Below are positions 63,303 to 64,000 of a stretch of DNA of 64,000 nucleotides, piece after piece (position 1 is the first letter of the stretch; each line of letters opens with the position of its first letter). Below the pieces are notes generated by a model. The model had not been told where the DNA came from. It did not search any database and saw nothing but the letters and a program-made list of their open reading frames with translations. The stretch is from Blautia faecicola (GTDB lineage Bacteria; Bacillota; Clostridia; Lachnospirales; Lachnospiraceae): contig NZ_SDKC01000001.1 in NCBI RefSeq assembly GCF_004123145.1, positions 1,879,501 to 1,943,500 on the forward strand, written 5' to 3'. The position numbers and the translations under genes were made by a program.

Positions 63303-63364
63303 ATTCGTTATCGCTGCAGTCATCAAGGTCTCGTGCAAGCACGGACTTTGACTCGTTGCCCGCG
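63303..63364 (-). repeat. Terminator-associated repeat family R1, copy C
   Basis: On the minus strand CGCGGGCAACGAGTCAAAGT then CCGTGCTTGCACGAGACCTTGATGACTGC. It begins at the end of the U-run of the riboswitch terminator and reaches to 16 bp before cbiD. It matches copy A (11796-11857) most closely. Confidence 0.8.
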
Positions 63365-63398
63365 AAAAAAAAACCGCTGTCAAAAAAGACAACGGTTT
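63365..63398 (-). terminator. Terminator of the cobalamin riboswitch
   Basis: GAAACCGTTGTC and GACAGCGGTTT form a stem with loop TTTTTT, followed on the minus strand by about nine T residues. Ligand-bound aptamer would favour this stem and stop transcription before cbiD. Confidence 0.85.
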
Positions 63399-63427
63399 CC
63401 TGCTCATTTCTATTCTGTAATTCTTCG

Positions 63428-63537
63428 GTTGCCGCAAATGCATACAGTCCACACAATACAGAGAGTGCTCCGACTTTCACGATAACGGACTTGTACGGGA
63501 ATTTCACCTGTTTTCCTGCACCTGTATGTGGCAAATT
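63428..63537 (-). promoter_or_regulatory. Cobalamin riboswitch
   Basis: On the minus strand the aptamer has ACAGGTGCAGGAAAACAGGT, then GAAATTCCCGTACAAGTCCG and TTATCGTGAAAGTCGG, which follow the cobalamin-aptamer core pattern (GGTGAAA-TCC-ACA-GTCCG-TA-CGTGA). TTGCC and GGCAA close the domain. A classical B12 box (AGCCAGGAGACC) is not seen, so it may be one of the variant Cbl classes. It precedes an intrinsic terminator and the 16-gene cobalamin operon. Confidence 0.82.
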
Positions 63538-63548
63538 TTCACGACAAT

Positions 63549-63577
63549 ATTATAAACGTTTTCCTATAGGCTGTCAA
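63549..63577 (-). promoter_or_regulatory. Promoter of the cobalamin operon
   Basis: On the minus strand a perfect TTGACA (63572-63577), 17-bp spacer, TATAAT (63549-63554). The predicted start near 63542 is a few bases before the riboswitch. The -35 region begins only 13 bp after the stop of the hydrolase gene at 63590. Confidence 0.9.
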
Positions 63578-63589
63578 TGTGGAAGACTA

Positions 63590-64000
63590 TCAGGATTTTT
63601 TAATCCAACTGGTATAAAAAGCGGTATTTTTATATGTAAACATAGCTGTTTTTACCGGATCAAGGTTTGAACTCTGAAAAGCAGCCGGTGTCATAAATCC
63701 CAGATATTCAAAAATCGTATGACCTGCCGGTACATTCAGCCCCTCAATCGGTGTTACTGTTCCGTCTTTCTGATACGCCGCACGGATTTCTCTTGCTTTT
63801 CGAACAGCTTCTTTTGCGTTCTTCATCGCAGTCTCCGATGAATTCAACTTTGCAATCGCTTTTGTCAGTGCTCCATCTCTTGCCACCTCAAACTGGGATG
63901 CCTGATAGATCATAATTCTCGCATCACTCGGATACGCTGCATTTGCCATCCGGTTCAGCATGACCATAGCCACACCAGTCATTCCTGTAAGTCCCTGGTT
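63590..64000 (-). CDS. Cell wall hydrolase, SleB-type domain (5' end beyond window)
   Basis: The last 136 or so residues of a protein whose frame is open to the right edge. It contains the Hydrolase_2 core: GMTGVAMVMLNRMANAAYPS and a later FEYLGFMTPAAFQ. The catalytic Glu would lie upstream, outside the window. Similar in family, not in detail, to the gene at 39390-40232. A Lys/Ala-rich helical insertion (KAIAKLNSSETAMKNAKEAV) splits the domain. It ends 13 bp before the cobalamin promoter, and no terminator is visible. Confidence 0.75.
   Translation of the reverse strand, partial: NQGLTGMTGVAMVMLNRMANAAYPSDARIMIYQASQFEVARDGALTKAIAKLNSSETAMKNAKEAVRKAREIRAAYQKDGTVTPIEGLNVPAGHTIFEYLGFMTPAAFQSSNLDPVKTAMFTYKNTAFYTSWIKKS

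Noticed and set aside
1-64000. CRISPR arrays, tRNA or rRNA genes
   Set aside because: No regularly spaced direct repeats and no GTTCGAATC-type tRNA arms or rRNA sequence were noticed on either strand.

Overview
The window looks like chromosome of a gut Firmicute of the family Lachnospiraceae (Blautia/Mediterraneibacter-like; genus not determinable by eye). Support: Clostridia-style gene content (SpoIID-like and SleB-like proteins, DUF3786 and DUF3877 proteins, a Phe T-box leader, a 6S RNA of Firmicute type), a choloylglycine (bile-salt) hydrolase, the anaerobic cobalamin pathway, strong GGAGG ribosome sites and TTGACA/TATAAT promoters. Most genes are on the minus strand. No tRNA, rRNA, CRISPR array, prophage or conjugation module was seen.

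Left end (1-5.6 kb): an accessory island. A minus-strand gene for a putative nuclease-SF2 helicase-HTH protein (about 844 residues when restored) is split by a complete IS3-family element (2101-3926) with a 4-bp target duplication. Downstream of it lies a gene for a protein with serial winged-helix domains that runs off the window edge. Together they may be an inactivated defence-type module.

Middle (5.8-46.9 kb): housekeeping and accessory metabolism. In order: DUF3786, Na/Pi-cotransporter, GNAT, MarR-TauE operon, a zinc-ribbon membrane protein, bile-salt hydrolase, a ketopantoate reductase-HAD fusion, polysaccharide deacetylase, a Lon-like AAA ATPase, a heterodimeric ABC exporter, KtrAB-type potassium uptake, DUF3877, an EF-G paralogue, tyrA-aroA, pheS-pheT under a T-box with a phosphatase, a YihY membrane protein, SpoIID-like protein, galM, 6S RNA, thrC, a cell-wall hydrolase, an N-acetylhexosamine-kinase-like gene, a lone eutH, a polar amino-acid ABC transporter and an amidohydrolase.

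Right end (47.1-63.6 kb): a type I toxin-like small ORF with a convergent antisense transcription unit, then a 16-gene minus-strand cobalamin operon (cbiD-L-F-G-H-JET-A, cobT-U-S, a short second cobU, cobC-like, cbiB, cobD, cbiP, cbiC) behind a consensus promoter, a cobalamin riboswitch and an intrinsic terminator. It covers ring contraction to nucleotide-loop assembly; the early steps (sirohydrochlorin synthesis, cobalt chelatase) and cobalt transport are not in this window. The last bases hold the 3' end of a SleB-type hydrolase gene.

The least expected material is non-coding: two short repeat families that sit immediately 3' of intrinsic terminators at several unlinked loci, a 600-bp block of head-to-head palindromes between aroA and the pheST operon, and a 133-bp palindrome between the amino-acid binding-protein and permease genes.
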